Positions 54,803 to 64,000 of a DNA stretch of 64,000 nt are shown piece after piece. Every line of letters starts with the position of its first letter. Positions within the stretch are counted from its first letter, which is position 1. The notes beneath the pieces were generated by a model. The model was not told where the DNA came from. It saw nothing but the letters and a program-made list of their open reading frames with translations, and did no database searches. Source of the DNA: Hermetia illucens (lineage: Eukaryota > Arthropoda > Insecta > Diptera > Stratiomyidae); contig NC_051852.1 in assembly GCF_905115235.1 (NCBI RefSeq), positions 159,668,164 through 159,732,163 on the forward strand, given 5' to 3'. The translations under genes were made by a program, and so were the position numbers.

Positions 54803-57427
54803 ACTTAAAGTAGTTCTATGGAACGCACAAAGCGTTAAAAATAATTCCGCTGAGCTTTTTGACTTTGCAATAAGTGATCATATTGATATTTTGTTATTAA
54901 CAGAAACTTGGCTTAAGAGTAAAGATAAGTTCTTTCATCCTAGTTTTAAGACTTATAGGAATGATAGGCAAGATGTAGTAGGCGGGGGGGTTGCCATAAG
55001 TTTAAGAAATAACATCAAGCATAAAATACTACCCGCGTTCAAAACTGAAATTCTTGAGACTATTGCTTTAAGACTAGAGGAGTTGGATTTGAATATTGTC
55101 GTTGCTTACTTTCCAGGCACGAAGCTTAATGTGCAGAAACTAAAAGCGTTTGAAAATGACCTTAAATTACTGATTAGTAAAAATGAAAAATTACTCCTTT
55201 GTGGTGATTTAAATGCACGACACCGTCATTGGAACTGTGTAAAAGCGAACAAGGCTGGCAAAATACTTTTTGATCTTGTTTGTGAAAGAAACCTTTTTAT
55301 TCATACTCCCACAAGACCCACCTTTTTGAACCCTAGGGGATACGACTCTACATTAGATCTTGTAATTTCAAACGGCCGAATCAGCATCGACGAACCTGAA
55401 CTATCTTCGCCTCATTTACCAGTAGCCTTTCAACTAACTTCTGAGACTTCACTATCAAATTCAGACGAATCAGTGGATAGAATTAGAATAAACTGGTTGA
55501 AATTTAAGAAATACTTGAATGATATTATACAGCTTAAAAATTTAAATTTAGCAAAGATCAGCTCTACCGACCAAATTGACTCCCTAATTAGTACCTTTTA
55601 TTGTCATATTAATAGTGCCATAAAATTCGCATCCTATCCTGAGCAAGCCGATTTATTTCCAAACCAAGTCATTGATGAGGGAACCAAATTCCTAATTTCT
55701 TCAAGAAACTACCTACGGCGTCAATGGCAGAAAACTCGAAGCAGAAGCACAAAAACCGTGGTTAATAAGCTTACTAAAGCCATTCAAAGTCGAATCTTCG
55801 GTGCTAAAAACAAGCGATGGGGTAGAATGCTTCAAGAAATTCCTAAAAACGGTGATAAATTATGGAAATTAAATAAATTATTAAAGAAGAAGAAAATTAT
55901 TCCGCCCATGCGGAACGCCGGTGATATTATTTACGATGATGAGTCTAAAGCGGAACTTCTAGCAAATCAGTTCCAAAAAGCCCATTTTGCGTCAGACCAC
56001 TTAGGATCGGTTTTGTTCAACAAAACCGTTCAGGAGAGGGTGGAAAAACTGCGTACTTCACTCTGTGATTTCGATGCTCGTGAACTTTGTTCCCCTAGAG
56101 AAATCAAGGCAATCATAAAGCACTTAAAGGTAAAAAAGGCTCCAGGTCCAGATCGGGTAACGAACTCAATGGTTAAGAACTTTCCTAGAAAGGCGATTGT
56201 ATACTATAATTTCATCGTGAACAGCTGCTTAAAGCTCTCTTATTTTCCAAAAGTTTGGAAGGAGGCTACGGTAGTACCCATCGTTAAACCAGGTAAAGAC
56301 CCAAAACTGACTGACAGTTACAGACCTGTTAGTTTAATTTCTAGTCTCAGCAAAATTTTTGAGAGAGTTATTCTAGCTCGTGTTAATAAGATTCTAAATC
56401 AAACGAATTTATTACCTGATTTTCAGTTTGGCTTCAGACCTAAACATTCAACTTCACATCAAGTGTTTCGGGTGACCAGCGAAATCCAAAAAATTTTCAA
56501 AGATAAAGAGTCCTTAGGATTTCTTACTTTAGATATTCACAAAGCGTTCGACTCTCTTTGGCACTATGGGTTGGTATACAAGCTATAACTGTTCAGGTTT
56601 TCAATATATCTGGTCAAGCTTTTACTATCATTTTTAACTGGAGGTTTACAGTAAAAGTAGGTAGCAAACAATTCTCAGATCGATCGATTCCAGCGGGGGG
56701 TCTTCAAGGTTCTCCACTAAGCCCTATACTGTTTAATATCTACACCTCGGACATTCCAACTGCCCCAGGATGTAAACTAGCTGCATTTGCCGATGATGTT
56801 GGCATTATTTCTTCCTCTAATGATCCTTCAACAATTATGTCATCTCTTGAGAACCAGCTGGATTCTCTGTATCAATTTTATTTTAGGTGGAAGATTAAAG
56901 TGAACCCTTCTAAAACACAAGCGGTGTTCTTTACGAAAAAGAGATGCAAAGCTAAGCTGCCAAGCAGAGACATAAATTTTCTTGGGGAGAGTATTAAGTG
57001 GTGTAATAGCTTAACATATTTAGGAGTCGTCTTGGATAAAAAACTTACATTTAAAAATCATACTGATTCAATTTGTTCGAAGATATCTAAATCATTTTGC
57101 TCGCTTTACTCGCTGCTACACAGAAATTCTAAACTATCGGTAGACAATAAATTGATTATGTTTAGAATGGTTATCCAACCAATTATTTCATACTGTGCTC
57201 CGGTTTGGTCTCAATGTGCAAGAACACATAAACTTAAAGTTCAGCGTGAGTCAAATAAAATCCTCAAAGTAATTTTAAACAAATCGTTTGACTTTTCAAC
57301 TGAAAAACTGCACAATGAGGCAAAAGTCAAATATGTTGAAGATTTATGCTTATCGAACTCCGTCAGATTTATGAACAACTGTAGAACTGTTGGCAACCCT
57401 CTAATAAATATCCTATGCTCGTCATAA
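54777..57427 (+). pseudogene. LINE 1 ORF2 (endonuclease-RT), disrupted
   Basis: The open frame starts at 54777, overlapping the end of ORF1. The endonuclease begins at once (LKVVLWNAQSVKNN, 54804) with LLLTETWLK and LLLCGDLNARHRHWN. The SDH triad is replaced by SPH (LSSPHLPV, about 55407-55430), losing a catalytic Asp. RT blocks follow (KKAPGPDRVTNSM; YRPVSLISSLSKIFERVI; FGFRPKHSTSHQ; LDIHKAFDSLW). A TAA at 56586-56588 and a frame change near 56640-56650 break the reading. The palm (GGLQGSPLSPILFN; FADD at about 56786-56797) and thumb (YLGVVLDKKLTF) continue to 57427. The first in-frame ATG is at 54891, inside the endonuclease. Confidence 0.85.
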
Positions 57428-57641
57428 ATTCTAGGTTAAGGTAGTTCAAGTTAAGTTAAGTAGGTTAAGTAGATTTAGTAATTTTGAACAAGGTTTTTTG
57501 CACTTTTCCTTGGGTAATTCATACCATAGAACGAATTTATTTATTTGCGATGCAAATTTTAATTTTGTAGAGTAAAGATGAGTCTGGTATCTACAGCCAT
57601 AAGTTCTGCTATTGTATAGAAGGTTAAGATCATGAATAAAG

Positions 57642-57663
57642 CCGAACCGAACCGAACCGAACC
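57642..57663 (+). repeat. (CCGAA)4 tail of LINE 1
   Basis: Four CCGAA units plus CC close the element, seven bases after an AATAAA... and directly before the transposase sequence. Short-repeat tails replace poly(A) in several LINE lineages. Confidence 0.8.
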
Positions 57664-57930
57664 ATGTTAGTTCATTTTAACGACCCACAATACACAGCCA
57701 TGGTCGTTAAAGATTGGCGGCTCGGATTTAAATCCGATAGAGCCATTGTGGGCACACGTCGAAAAGGAGCTACGAAAAAGGGAGATAAGGAACAAAAAGG
57801 ATTTAGAATATCACATAAAGAAAGTTTGGAGCTCTATTCCTGCATAAGTCACCGAAAAATTTGTAGGGTCAATGAAAAGAAGAATTCTCACAGTTCCTGA
57901 TTTTTATGGTTTTGTGTAAAACAAATCTTA
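57664..57930 (+). mobile_element. Tc1-like transposase, right part
   Basis: HFNDPQYTAMVVKDW (second catalytic Asp, NDP), then in another frame SDLNPIEPLWAHVEKELRK (with the Glu of DD34E), KDLEYHIKKVWSSIPA, an in-frame TAA, and VTEKFVGSMKRRILTVPDFY ending GFV and stop. It completes the transposase interrupted by LINE 1. The copy is dead. Confidence 0.82.
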
Positions 57931-58060
57931 TTAAAATCGATTCATTGTCTGTCTGTCTATCACACGCACTTTTCTGCAAAACGGCTAAACCGATCCGAAC
58001 AAAATTTGGTGGACATATGGACACATAACTGTCAAATCCCCCCCCCCCAAATCTTCGCAT
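57909..58060 (+). repeat. MITE-like inverted repeat, left arm
   Basis: GGTTTTGTGTAAAACAAATC, then GTCTGTCTGTCTATCACACG and AACAAAATTTGGTGG. The reverse complement of 59573-59656 carries the same blocks with a short internal gap. A C10 run is at about 58029-58038. Confidence 0.6.
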
Positions 58061-58224
58061 TTGCTAATAATATTAAACTCAGAGTGTGAAGCGTATGAGG
58101 TAGACTATTATCAATACAAGACTTTCCATCAAATAATTTATTTAAATCGCTTTCTAAAAAATAGAGGGCAATGGAATTTTTAGCTATGTGATACGGAGCT
58201 GTCATGCACTCGTCGCTCCTCACA

Positions 58225-58366
58225 TCTTCTTCTTTTTCTTCATTCTTTATCCCGTTCGTCGTGATCGGTTTCGCCACTTTATTTTATCAAATGCCTGATC
58301 CCCATCCAGCGTATCAAGCCACCGTTGTTGCGGCCGGCCTTTTGGTCGCTTACCATTGACTTCGAT
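58225..58366 (-). mobile_element. RTE 3' end fragment
   Basis: Minus strand: the ...TIEVNGKRPKGRPQQRWLDTLDGDQ-like tail and the A-rich GAAGAAAAAGAAGAAG terminus shared by the other RTE copies. Confidence 0.6.
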
Positions 58367-58720
58367 GTCTTCTTAAGACACGGATTGATTTTGTGACCAC
58401 AATCAGAGCCCCGCTGTAACAAGCAACAACGGTGCCAGTCTATACCAAGTGCATGGCTTAGCATTCATACTGGTAGATGCAAGACATACCTAAATCTCTA
58501 CCGAACTAAGGAGTACCGCACCCGTGTTGAAACGCAACACCACGCGGAGACCCAAAGGTCTCTCCTCGCTTGAGCATAACCAACAACCTCCATGAAACTC
58601 TCACTAGGGGGCCAACCGCAAATAACCGAGCTGTACTCACATACAATGGGAGTTCACCCGAAGTATGAGAGTCCAGCAGCTATCTCTGTTCCCATGGTAC
58701 CAGTATACCCCTGGTAAGGT
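58367..58720 (-). repeat. Dispersed repeat, copy 2 (inverse of 45440-45725)
   Basis: Its reverse complement carries the same ordered blocks as the 45440 copy. The part nearest the RTE piece (58375-58440) instead matches 13896-13940. It thus links two repeat scraps that each lie beside RTE sequence. Confidence 0.6.
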
Positions 58721-58934
58721 TTCATGACCAATTTGCCACTTCAGATGAGTCCCCGTGCAGACTCGGGTCTGATCGTCCTGATTAGGCCTTTGGAGCATTC
58801 GCCTACTACCTCACGCCCGGTAAGCCAATGCGATACAGCGTCTCCCGGTGCCGCCACTATGGAGGTTCTCCTCGGCCACTTGGTTTTGGTTCAGCCGATA
58901 GAGTTGCCGCCCCGCTTTCCTCACCGCTACCTCT
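58721..58934. other. Unassigned spacer between RTE pieces
   Basis: A GC-richer stretch without recognised domains. Confidence 0.35.
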
Positions 58935-59280
58935 GAGCACCTCATTTCGGATGTGCTCAAAACGTATCGCGCCACTAGTCCGACGCAACCTCTTTGTCTC
59001 CATTACCGCAAGACGCCGTTCATTGCCTTTTATAGCCGAACAACATTCAGAACTATAGAGAGCGGCAGGACGGACGACATTTCGGTAATTTTTAAATTTG
59101 AGACGTTCGTTCATACGTCAATCACAAATAACACCAGTTGTGGAATGCCACTTCATCCAGGTTGCGTAACGCCTGAAGCAATTTTATTACGCAGTTCTCG
59201 ATTGGCTGATAGCATTAACTCCAGATATTTAATTCCCTCAGTTCTGGGCAGGTTACTGCAGCTGACAGCCCTGAGCAGTT
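58935..59280 (-). mobile_element. RTE thumb fragment
   Basis: Minus strand: NERLKFKNYRNVVRPAALYS, SECCSAIKGNERRLAVMETK and RLRRTSGAIRFEHIRNE, close to the thumb wording of the 19039-21317 copy (NERLKSKIYRNVVRPVALYG). An upstream piece (ELRNKIASGVTQPG-like) reaches about 59280. Confidence 0.75.
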
Positions 59281-59349
59281 TGAATATCTCGAGTCAGCGC
59301 TACAGGCCAATTGAGAAGTGCGTTATACTCCTCACATAGGCAAACACAA

Positions 59350-59656
59350 AACCTTCTATACCTGAAACGTCAAACTTCCGGTATCCCGACTTGACTTTTT
59401 CAGATTTTTCGCTTGGATAGTTTCTGAGAATGGATGCTTAGAAGAAATGATCACTTTCGACCCCTTGCACCCCCCACCTGCTCATCAAATGCGAAAACTA
59501 AAAAAAATGTACATATGAATGTCCTCATCGTAAAAATATATAGCTAAATGTATACGTGAGCATTCGCGGCTCTCATCTTTACACCAAATTTTATGTCAAT
59601 CGCAGACACAGACAGACAGTAAACCGATTTGAATAAGGTTTTGTTTTACACAAAAC
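59350..59656 (+). repeat. Dispersed MITE-like repeat, right arm
   Basis: Blocks in order: ACCTGAAACGTCAAACTTCC (59360), GATCACTTTCGACCCC (59448), ACACCAAATTTTATGTCAATC, GACAGACAGTAAACCGATTT and TTTTGTTTTACACAAAAC (end 59656). It shares blocks with the 15605, 39230 and 57909 scraps. Confidence 0.6.
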
Positions 59657-60330
59657 TTTAAAAAATTGATACCTTTAATTCCCAGTGGTAAACAGATGAA
59701 TTCGGTCCTGAATTTCATTCATTGAAAGAGTGAAGAATATATAAATTAAAAATTTGGAAAAGAAATCCCAAAACTAATTTTTAAGAGAAAAAAAAGATTT
59801 TTTAATTACCAATTAAGTAAAATTCTGCTCCTATAAATATGTTGAAGAATCTCTAATACAAACGCCATCAAAATCATATTTTTTAATTTAATCATTCAAT
59901 CTTTATCAAGCGATCATAAATCCATCAATCACCCTCAATGAAAATAATGCTTTGATGGATTTTTGAGCCAAATGGCACTCATATTGGGAGACGCCATGAA
60001 CTTTGAAGGTCTGTTTTCATTCAATTGAATATACATTCCTCATTTATTTGTCAATCGGATTAAAAACAAGAAAAAATGGAACTTCCTGAAATATGTACAT
60101 ACTCGTATGTATATCATATCTGATATGAAGGCGGAATTAACCTGTTCTCTGTTGATAATTGTTTCGTCTTATGTTTCTTATCTCAATGAAACAACAAAGC
60201 CGACTACGCAGTTTTACGGATTGAGATAGCAAATTCTTGAAGGATGATGCTAACATTGATTGTAATCAATGCACAGGCAGTGTCCATAGATATCCCTAGC
60301 TTTCCTAGCTGGTAATTTAGCCCGTCGTGA
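59657..60330. other. Unassigned AT-rich spacer
   Basis: No gene or repeat recognised; strongly AT-rich. Confidence 0.45.
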
Positions 60331-60334
60331 CCAG

Positions 60335-63300
60335 TGAGAATTGCCACTATAATTCGGAGGTTCTTCTTGCTGAGGCTTAAACAATCCCTTATGCGGTTGG
60401 GTTCTTATCCCCCAATAAGCACCCTGGATTGCTCCATTTTTGATAGACCCGTCCAGTATAGTTCCCTCAGCTGTTCCTCTTCATTTTCTAATGTCATAGC
60501 CATGAACCCGTTTCCGATTCCACAAAAGGGTTTTGGCCCGTCTAAAGGCGTCCTTGTTCCCTTCTTGACTAGTTCGTTCACTGCCTCATTGCCTCCAACC
60601 GAACATGGCCTGGAACTCAGAGTATACTGACCTTGTTGAACGAGCCGAGAGTAAACAGTTTCTCAAGGCATTTCCATACCAGTTTAGAGTTCACCTGGGT
60701 GGACCTAAGTGCCTTGATCGCTGCTTGGCTGTCAATGAGAATAGCAATGTTCTGCCTGCTGTAGTTCCTTCGGAGATTAAAGGAGAGGCATGTGTCTATG
60801 ACATATATTTTGCCTGAAATATGGTAGTGTGCTTACCCATTGACTCCAAGTATATTTTCCTTGAACCAATGACACCGGCACCCGCTGCCTCTGCTGTGAA
60901 GGATCGAATACTGTACCAAGCAATCAATCGTTGGCTTAAGCCGTATGTCACAGTCACGCTCGTCCAGTTTTCCTTGTTACTACAACGTGTTTCATACTTC
61001 TAATCGAAGTGAAACCTCGTTGTTATGTTATGTTATCCCTTGGTACCAATAATTCAGGGTACCGCCTAGAAAGGATATAGTATCAATCTTCCTTCGATTA
61101 AGGCAGCTCCCCGCCACACTTATACTCCCGACCGTCCTCAAGGTTGCTCTCCTTGCCTGCATCTACATGTGCAAATGGAGAAGGGTTAATTCCAGAAGGA
61201 CCTCCACGGATGCACACGCAAGCCAGTCTTTGAAGTTTATGTAACTCCCTGGCTTGGGTGCTGAGTTCAGTTCTTTCTGCCCAGATTACCGCCCCATGGG
61301 TAATCATTGGCCTTACTGTTGCACTGTATATCCAAAGTGGTATTTTCGTATTCCAGTATTTGTTAGCACGTCCAGGACTTCCTCAACTATCATACTCCAC
61401 ATAATTGATGATAGTACCCCGCCCTGTGAACAACCTTCAGTAGTATTCATGCAAATAAAATTTATACCTATCGGTGCTTCTATTTGCCCACTCTCTAGCA
61501 TTTTGCCCATCCAGAAAATCAGGGTGTTTCCAACTCCCTTACTGCTCCTTCGATTCCCAAAAACGCACACAGTGCTATTTCTTTTGTTCCTGTGGCATCG
61601 CGTGGCACATCTATCAGCTGATGCAGAGCAGTTTCAGATTACCGTCCTACCCGGTAAGCATGCTGACACTGACGTTGGGGATTACCTTCTAGAACGTTGG
61701 TTCTAATATAGTTGCCTATAACCTTCTCCACCGTTTTGAGTACAAACGATGTTAGGCTAATTGGTCGAAAAGATTCATAGTGAAAAGGAACCTTATTACT
61801 CTCGGATTAAAGACCACTTTTGCCAGCCTCCATGCCCTTGGTATATATCCCATGGCTATGCTGGCCCAGGGCACACAAGTGTGTTAGAGCACTTCATTCA
61901 AGACCCTTCCGGGCATACCTGTGCTAGTTTCTAGTTCTCCTTTCTTCCCCTTTTATTCGTTGTTGGAGTGGCAGGCGACAACAACGTGGGGTAGCACCCC
62001 GAGAAATAAGTTCTGAGAAGCAGGTGTATTCTGTCCTCCTTATTCTCAGTAAATGTCCCATACTCCTTCTTCAAACAGACAAAGAATATTGCCCCATCTT
62101 TGGCTACAGCTTTGTAAGGCCTAGTTGATTTTTTTGGTTTGTTCGATCCTTTCTCAGAATTCCCTGAAACTGTTCCATTTTGTTCTCCTGATCGCGTTGA
62201 TATACATAATCAGTGCATTTTTGTACCTCGGCTAGCCCTGGTTTGTTTTGCCCGGTTGAAGAGCTTTCGTACCTCCGCTCTCATTCTGGCTAAGTTCCTA
62301 TTCCACAAGGATGCAGCCCTTGATGTCTTGACTGTCTTAGACGGACAGCAGGCCTTATTTGCGTCAATGACAACTGTATTGAGGTTTTCCATCATTGTTT
62401 CTAATTCCAGTTCGCTCCTGATGTCGCCGCTTCCTTGAAGGTGAGCTATGTTGTTGCTCAGGTGCATTGTATAGGAATTCCAATCCATTCTCCTAGGATT
62501 CCGTATTATTCTTTTTATTTTGGAGTTGCCTTCAATGTTGAATCGGATTATTCTGTGACCAGACATAGAAAACTCATCTAACACCCTTCGATTTCTAACC
62601 AGCCTGTTCGTTAGAGTATTTTCTAGAGTTATGTCTCTCTTGTCTAGTGCTGGTCACAAATGTTGGAGTGTTCCCTACCATATATATAACTTATTGCTAA
62701 GAATAAATTCAAGAAGGTACTCACCGCTTCGATTGGTCGCATTGGCATGGCATCCGTGGTAACGCCCTCTTCTCACAGTACTTCACCGATTTACCGACTA
62801 GCTCCGGTGAAATCCCGATTTTGTACCCCGGAAGTAGCCCGATCCCACGATTGCCTCTCGAAATTGCCTCCGCCCCCGGCTTCCAGTGAGCCTTGGATAA
62901 CCACAAGGTCCCCGGTCAGGAACTCTGAAAAAACATGTATATTTTAAATTACGTTTAAGAATTATGCAAGTTGGTAGTTTCTCGCAAGTTAGTGCTTCCT
63001 CCTTGCAGACCGCGAATTCCGGTACACCCACGGCTCCTGAACCAGCACCACTATTCCACTATTCTAATTGGAACTTACCCATGCAATCACCACAGATGCA
63101 GCTTTCTTTGGTGGAGATTTATCTGGGATATCTTAGTGTTGACCATTGGCTCCGTTATTGTTTAGAGCTCTTCTCCACTGTCGGAGTATCACCTTCCTCC
63201 TCTGACAACGCGCTTTCCTGCGCGTCGCTGCCCACCCTAAGCCCTATAATATCTAGGTCTTCTAGCTTCTGCTCTTCACTGGCTAACAGGTCACCTTCCC

Positions 63301-63360
63301 AGACTCATCCACTCCTTTCCGCCTCCATGGGTTTCGAGGGGGTTCCTTATCGGCCGCAAG
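60335..63360 (-). mobile_element. LOA-like LINE with RNase H, decayed, minus strand
   Basis: Minus strand, 5' to 3': an acidic ORF1 end (EEQKLEDLDIIGLRVGSDAQ, about 63290-63230); an endonuclease remnant with its middle deleted (about 62930-62640); the linker (GHRIIRFNIEGNSKIKRIIR, RNPRRMDWNSY; 62570-62470); RT (LTSFVLKTVEKVI, about 61760-61720; GCSQGGVLSSIMW, 61440-61400); the thumb (AVIWAERTELS, KLQRLACVCIRGGPSG; 61300-61170); and RNase H (AAGAGVIGSRKIYLESMG, 60885-60835). RNase H after RT and the wording fit LOA. Many stops; the RT palm YADD is not seen. Confidence 0.65.
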
Positions 63361-63364
63361 ATGC

Positions 63365-64000
63365 GAAGTCGGCATAAACCAAAACAGCTTGGTGCAATGC
63401 ACCACTAAGGCAAAGGTATCCGAGTTCCACCTCCCTCGCCTGAGTGGACAAAGATTGGCTCTTTCCTTCACTGTAAAGTATCTGGGTGTAATCCTAGGTT
63501 CGATGCTAAACTGAAAATGAATCATAGAACTGAGGGTTTAGAAGGCCTATATGGCCTTCTGCGCCTCCAAGTGCATCTTTGCAAGGAATAGGAGTCTCTG
63601 CTCAAAGATGGTCCTCTGGATGTTCTCAGCCGCGATGTGTCTCCTTCTAATGTACAGTTCTACTGCATGATGGTGGACGCTGTGCAAAAAGTACAATACA
63701 AGAGGCTTAATAGGATCCAAAGGCCCACGTTTGCAGACGCAAAGGAAACTCTGCAGTTCTGCCCAACGGATGCTCTGAATGTACTCCTACAACTCCTCCC
63801 CCTAGATCTCCACATTAAATAGCGTGTAACTTGCCGTGCTACCAAACTACGTGAGTTTGAATGTTGGACAACGAAGCCCTACTTCCATAATGACATCCTA
63901 GAGAAAGCAACTTGGGAACTATTGACATTCTCTACGGACTAGGCCACACGTAAATCGAACTTAACGAGAAACTTTGCTGTGAACTTTTTAATCAGGGCAG
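63365..64000 (+). mobile_element. LOA-like LINE, RT thumb, runs off the window
   Basis: Plus strand: ALSFTVKYLGVILGSMLN (about 63456-63510), MVLWMFSA (63609), KRLNRIQRPTFADA, and TDALNVLLQLLPLDLHIK (63767-63820). The same protein region as 61310-61100 of the minus-strand copy, so this is a second copy in the opposite orientation. Confidence 0.6.

Larger units (their letters stand above)
53446..57663 (+). mobile_element. Jockey-clade LINE 1, nearly complete
   Basis: About 4.2 kb with a 5' UTR holding a T19 run (53474-53492), an intact ORF1 (53567-54802), ORF2 with endonuclease and RT (to 57427), a 230-base 3' UTR, an AATAAA (57635-57640) and a short repeat tail (CCGAA)4 at 57642-57661 instead of poly(A). 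It sits inside a Tc1-like transposase, whose halves flank it; some transposase sequence is missing at the junction, and no clear target-site duplication is readable. Confidence 0.85.

Noticed and set aside
62964-63377. 137-codon Ser/Pro-rich plus frame
   Set aside because: Opposite the ORF1 end of the LOA-like LINE; no domain.
1-64000. CRISPR arrays, operons, riboswitches, bacterial promoters
   Set aside because: No regularly spaced direct repeats or polycistronic layout; gene structure is eukaryotic.
1-64000. tRNA and rRNA genes
   Set aside because: No clear A/B-box plus cloverleaf candidate was found by eye; a covariance-model scan would be decisive.

Overview
The window reads as nuclear DNA of an insect, most likely a brachyceran fly with a large, repeat-swollen genome. 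The evidence is a cluster of short intronless trypsin genes with GATA/TATA promoters, and retroelement lineages typical of Diptera (Jockey, R1, RTE, LOA, CR1-like, Penelope-like, BEL, Gypsy). The trypsin sequences would fit a black soldier fly-like species, but that is inference; no species can be proven from the sequence alone.

Host genes. Seven intact genes are visible. Six encode secreted trypsins: A (485-1228, +), B (8354-9097, +), C (16235-16978, -), D (30696-31439, +), E (36302-37045, -) and F (44020-44811, +). A-E are 247 residues; F is a diverged 263-residue relative. All have the His-Asp-Ser triad, an Arg|Ile activation site and the Asp that gives trypsin specificity. C and D encode identical proteins and lie in opposite orientation 13.7 kb apart; A and B are tandem copies differing by one residue. 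A-D share one promoter plan: a distal AGATAA site, a paired GATA element, a TATA box, a start site 28 bases downstream, and a 14-base 5' UTR. The seventh gene, an EIF1AD-type RNA-binding protein (21806-22270, -), sits alone among retrotransposons between C and D.

Everything else is mostly a graveyard of transposable elements. 1.3-8 kb: Gypsy fossil, an R1-clade LINE on the minus strand, and a BEL/Pao fossil that ends where the duplicated flank of trypsin B begins. 10-15.4 kb: an unassigned LINE family (called X here) and RTE pieces. 17.5-21.7 kb: CR1-like LINE, then family X split by a 2.3-kb RTE insertion with a 15-bp target-site duplication. 22.4-28.6 kb: a Jockey-clade LINE and R1-clade copies. 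32-35.5 kb: another unassigned LINE family (Y) and R1. 39.7-42.8 kb: R1, inverted Y, RTE. 45.4-53.2 kb: dispersed repeats, an internally deleted RTE, an R1 copy with a LOA-like fragment inside it, family X, and a Penelope-like endonuclease. 53.2-58 kb: the best preserved LINE (Jockey clade, about 4.2 kb) lying inside a Tc1-like transposase. 58-64 kb: RTE scraps, MITE-like inverted repeats and two LOA-like copies in opposite orientation.

Working together: the trypsins are the functional theme, a midgut digestive protease cluster kept under strong purifying selection (and possibly gene conversion) while transposons have repeatedly enlarged the spaces between genes. I found no new defence, toxin or biosynthetic system. 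The most interesting signals are the C/D and A/B substitution patterns, the shared regulatory code, nested insertions with readable duplications, and several uncatalogued dispersed repeats. LINE clade names rest on remembered motifs, not on searches.
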